34,002 nucleotides of DNA from UBA1740 sp045587025. Lineage in GTDB: Bacteria > Bacillota > Clostridia > Oscillospirales > CAG-272. A program made the position numbers and the translations under genes. Shown piece by piece: positions 31,625 to 34,002 of this stretch. The stretch is from contig JAZNBK010000007.1 in assembly GCA_045587025.1 (NCBI GenBank), forward strand, positions 1 through 34,002, written 5' to 3'. The notes below the pieces were generated by a model. It had not been told where the DNA came from. It did no database searches and worked only from the letters and a program-made list of their open reading frames with translations. Every line of letters begins with the position of its first letter. Within the stretch, counting starts at the first letter, position 1.

Positions 31625-32060
31625 CTTTCTGAGTATTCAAGAAATAGTTCCCTTAATTGAAGAACAGGTGGAAAACGGCGGCTGCTTTTACCTTGTCCCA
31701 AAGGGCAAAAGTATGCTCCCTACAATCAAGGAAGGAATTGATACCGTTGTTTTAGAAAGAGCGACGTCTCTCAAAAGGGGGGACATCCTTCTATATAGAA
31801 GGAAAAATGGTCAGTACGTTCTGCACCGTCTTGTAAAAATCAAGAACGGAAATTTGACGATGTGCGGCGACGCGCAGCTTGATTTTGAATTTAATATCAC
31901 AGAGGACGATATTATTGCAATGGTGACGGAAATAATCAGGAATGGCAAAAGCACAAAGATAAGCTCGACTAAATTCAAACTCTGCTTCAAATATATCTGC
32001 GCCAAGAGAAAATTAAAGGCGTTTCTTCTAAAATCATACAAAAAAATACGTAAGAAATAA
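31617..32060 (+). CDS. S24/S26 family signal peptidase-like protein
   Basis: This 147-aa protein has the S26 motif PKGKSMLPTIKEG (Ser nucleophile), then RGDILLYRRKNGQYVLHRLVKI, where a general base lysine or arginine would sit, and GDAQLDFEFNITEDDIIAMVTEI. It lacks a clear N-terminal membrane helix, so it may be a soluble or peripheral processing peptidase. In PqqD-containing sets, such proteases are thought to trim or export the peptide. It is the last gene before a strong terminator; the C-terminus is very basic. Confidence 0.82.
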   Translation: MSDFLSIQEIVPLIEEQVENGGCFYLVPKGKSMLPTIKEGIDTVVLERATSLKRGDILLYRRKNGQYVLHRLVKIKNGNLTMCGDAQLDFEFNITEDDIIAMVTEIIRNGKSTKISSTKFKLCFKYICAKRKLKAFLLKSYKKIRKK

Positions 32061-32081
32061 TATTCCTTGAAATTATGATAA

Positions 32082-32112
32082 ATGCCCTCGCTCCAAAACG
32101 GAGCGAGGGCAT
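32082..32112. terminator. Bidirectional terminator
   Basis: ATGCCCTCGCTCC (32082-32094) pairs perfectly with GGAGCGAGGGCAT (32100-32112), 13 bp with a 5-base loop. It ends the peptidase operon and the convergent exporter operon. Confidence 0.85.
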
Positions 32113-32118
32113 ACTTTA

Positions 32119-33360
32119 TTATTTTTTAAACACAGCTTTCAGAATTGCGCTGATTTTGGGTGGGGTACCGTAAAGCAGAACGCCTACGCGGTAAATCTTT
32201 GCGGAGAGGACGCCAATTCCTACGGTAGAGCCGACGAGAATTACGATCGAAGCGGCAATTTCATACCATGCGACCGTACTCATACAAATCCTTGTGAACA
32301 TAGCCATTGGCGATGTGAACGGGATATACGAGCAAATGATCATTGCCGGGTTATCAATCGTACCGCTGCTCATAGAGAACATAACCACCATAAATGCGAT
32401 AATAAAGAGAAAGGTTATTGGCATAACCGACGTGTTGATATCTTCAAGCTTAGATGCCGTTGAGCCTATTGCGCCAAACATAAAAGCGTAAATAAGGAAT
32501 CCGAGTACGAAGAATACGATAAGATAGATAAAGAGTTCAAACGGAATATCGAATATAGAAGCAATTAAAGGATTGGAAAGAGCTTCCTTGTTTACGTTGT
32601 AAAGGAGTATCGCTGTACCGAATATGAGAACGAGCTGTGAAAAGCCTGCGATACAAGATGCTAGAACCTTACCAAACATCATAGCAGTAGGTTTTGCACT
32701 AGTGACGAGAACTTCCATCGCGCGTGAACTCTTTTCAGTTGCAACGTTAGTGGCAACCATCTGTCCGTAAAGAAGAATTACCATATAGAGCGCAAAAATC
32801 ATTATGTAGGTATAGAAAAAGTTTTGCATTTGGTCTTTTCCAAGCGTTTCAGTAGAACTTTCAATTTGCACGGACATAATCGCGCCTGCTTGTTCAGGGG
32901 AGATACCGTTATGTACCATAGCATTGATACGATATACTTCTTGCAAAACGGTGTTAGCGATTTCAGTATTCATATCGTACATTGAAAGGTTGTTTATATA
33001 GTAAACGTATGATGATGCGCTGTTCATTACAAAGGCGCACTCTGCATTGCCAGATACAATGTCGTTTTTCAGTTCGTCAACGCTACCTTCTGCAACTTTT
33101 ACGTTATATTCAACAAAGGCGTTTCCAAAATATTCTTTTACAGTCGCTGAGAGATTTTTGTCTTCAGCATAAATAAGCATTATAGGAAGGTCGGTAGGAG
33201 TTATATTCCCCTCATCGTCCGATTCAAACACTGCTATAATATTGGGTATAAACATTACTATAGCAATTAGTGCGACGAGAAAGATAGTAAAACCAACGAA
33301 CACTTTATTTCTGAGATAACCTTTAAGTTCAAATTTAAGTATTTTACCAAACTGTTTCAT
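32119..33360 (-). CDS. ABC-2 type exporter permease (NatB-like)
   Basis: This 413-aa membrane protein has one N-terminal helix (FVGFTIFLVALIAIVMFI), a large outside domain (about 40-175) and then five or so helices clustered at the end, the plan of the ABC2_membrane_3/NatB family. ATNVATEKSSRAMEVLVTSAKP is the conserved cytoplasmic coupling segment. Family members export Na+, antimicrobial peptides or drugs; the substrate here is not evident. It lies 12 bases after the ATPase gene. Confidence 0.88.
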   Translation of the reverse strand: MKQFGKILKFELKGYLRNKVFVGFTIFLVALIAIVMFIPNIIAVFESDDEGNITPTDLPIMLIYAEDKNLSATVKEYFGNAFVEYNVKVAEGSVDELKNDIVSGNAECAFVMNSASSYVYYINNLSMYDMNTEIANTVLQEVYRINAMVHNGISPEQAGAIMSVQIESSTETLGKDQMQNFFYTYIMIFALYMVILLYGQMVATNVATEKSSRAMEVLVTSAKPTAMMFGKVLASCIAGFSQLVLIFGTAILLYNVNKEALSNPLIASIFDIPFELFIYLIVFFVLGFLIYAFMFGAIGSTASKLEDINTSVMPITFLFIIAFMVVMFSMSSGTIDNPAMIICSYIPFTSPMAMFTRICMSTVAWYEIAASIVILVGSTVGIGVLSAKIYRVGVLLYGTPPKISAILKAVFKK

Positions 33361-33372
33361 TGTTTTGTCTCC

Positions 33373-34002
33373 TTACACCTGCGCACCTGCGTACTCTACA
33401 AAAATATCGTTAAGTGAAGGCTCAAACACCTTTACTTCATCAATATCGTAGCTTTCTACAAGTCGTTTCATCATAGCTTGTTTTTCGTCGGGACTTGCAA
33501 GTTGAATAAGTAAGGTTCCGTCCTCACGTTCAGAACAAGCCTCACCTAAGTCTAATTTTATCGGTTCGGGGTTTATGGTGCTAACTACAAGCTTATCACG
33601 CACGTAATTTCTTTTGATATCGTGAAGGTCTCCGCTAATAGCCACCTTTCCAGCGTTGATAATAGCAATACTGTCGCAAAATTCTTCTATGTAGCTCATT
33701 TGATGGCTTGAAAACAGAACAATCTTTCCTTTTGATATCTGTTCCTTTACCACGTCCTTGAGAAGCATTGCGTTCACGGGATCAAGCCCTGAGAAAGGCT
33801 CGTCGAGGATGACGATGTCGGGATCGTGAGCAAGCGCTGTAATAAGCTGAATTTTTTGCTGATTTCCTTTCGATAAAGTATCAAGGCGTTTGTTGCGATA
33901 TTCACTCATACCCAGCCTTAAAAGCCAATAGTCAACGGCTTTTACGGCGTCTTTTGCACTCATACCTTTCAATTCTGCAAAATATACAAGTTGGTCTATA
34001 AT
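33373..34002 (-). CDS. ABC exporter ATP-binding protein (NatA-like), 5' part missing
   Basis: The frame stays open to the window edge (IIDQLVYFAELKGM), so the N-terminal part with Walker A lies outside. What remains has the signature LSKGNQQKIQLITAL, Walker B DIVILDEPFSGLDP, the H-loop VLFSSHQMSYIEE and a C-terminal domain of the NatA/DUF4162 type (EVKVFEPSLNDIFVEYAG). It partners the downstream permease. Confidence 0.93.
   Translation of the reverse strand: MIDQLVYFAELKGMSAKDAVKAVDYWLLRLGMSEYRNKRLDTLSKGNQQKIQLITALAHDPDIVILDEPFSGLDPVNAMLLKDVVKEQISKGKIVLFSSHQMSYIEEFCDSIAIINAGKVAISGDLHDIKRNYVRDKLVVSTINPEPIKLDLGEACSEREDGTLLIQLASPDEKQAMMKRLVESYDIDEVKVFEPSLNDIFVEYAGAQV

Overview
The window looks like a low-GC Firmicutes chromosome, most likely an uncultured gut Clostridia. 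The evidence is a Gram-positive lipoprotein signal, many near-consensus TTGaca-17-TATAAT promoters, strong AGGAGG ribosome sites, SecA with a SEC-C tail, DUF1292 and TSCPD proteins, TnpV and DUF6809, and short palindromic repeats of a kind common in gut Clostridia. No species can be named from the sequence alone.

Layout. (1) 1-~840 is not trustworthy chromosome. Two non-identical 5' fragments of one P-loop kinase gene lie head to head around an 84-base block (415-498) that reads as a complete MGI/DNBSEQ library adapter with a 10-base barcode, so this is an assembly chimera. (2) ~840-8050 is accessory DNA: a large serine recombinase, a small unknown protein, a 350-base array of palindromes joined to a conserved core, a LexA-type repressor with its own promoter and operator, a membrane-anchored seven-bladed RCC1-like protein with a small membrane partner behind a highly structured leader RNA, a membrane protein plus RelE-like pair, and TnpV-DUF6809. 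(3) 8101-14149 is tRNA-Leu(GAG) and a peptidoglycan operon: trmL, an AsnH/AsnB-type amidotransferase, a D-aspartate ligase (Aslfm type), an aspartate racemase and a MurE ligase. Together these suggest an L-Lys-type stem peptide with a D-Asp/D-Asn cross-bridge. (4) 14343-19179 is secA and two unknown multi-pass membrane proteins. (5) 19222-21667 is a polar amino acid ABC importer whose promoter is followed by two palindromic operators. (6) 21795-21976 is a structured RNA, possibly 6S RNA. (7) 22014-30212 is one long minus-strand run from the htpG promoter: htpG, an unknown 308-aa protein, a TSCPD protein, a phosphohexomutase, lepA, hemW and a DUF1292 protein. (8) 30337-32112 is tRNA-Leu(CAA) and a three-gene set (HPr-kinase-like, PqqD, S24/S26 peptidase) of the kind found around RiPP biosynthesis. 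(9) 32119-34002 is an ABC-2 exporter, cut by the window end.

The most promising undescribed items are the palindrome array between lexA-like and the 111-aa gene (2940-3273), the structured leader with its own promoter and terminator (6187-6400) ahead of the RCC1-like operon, and the compact D-Asp bridge operon that includes its own MurE with an atypical specificity motif. The adapter at 415-498 is the most important quality warning.
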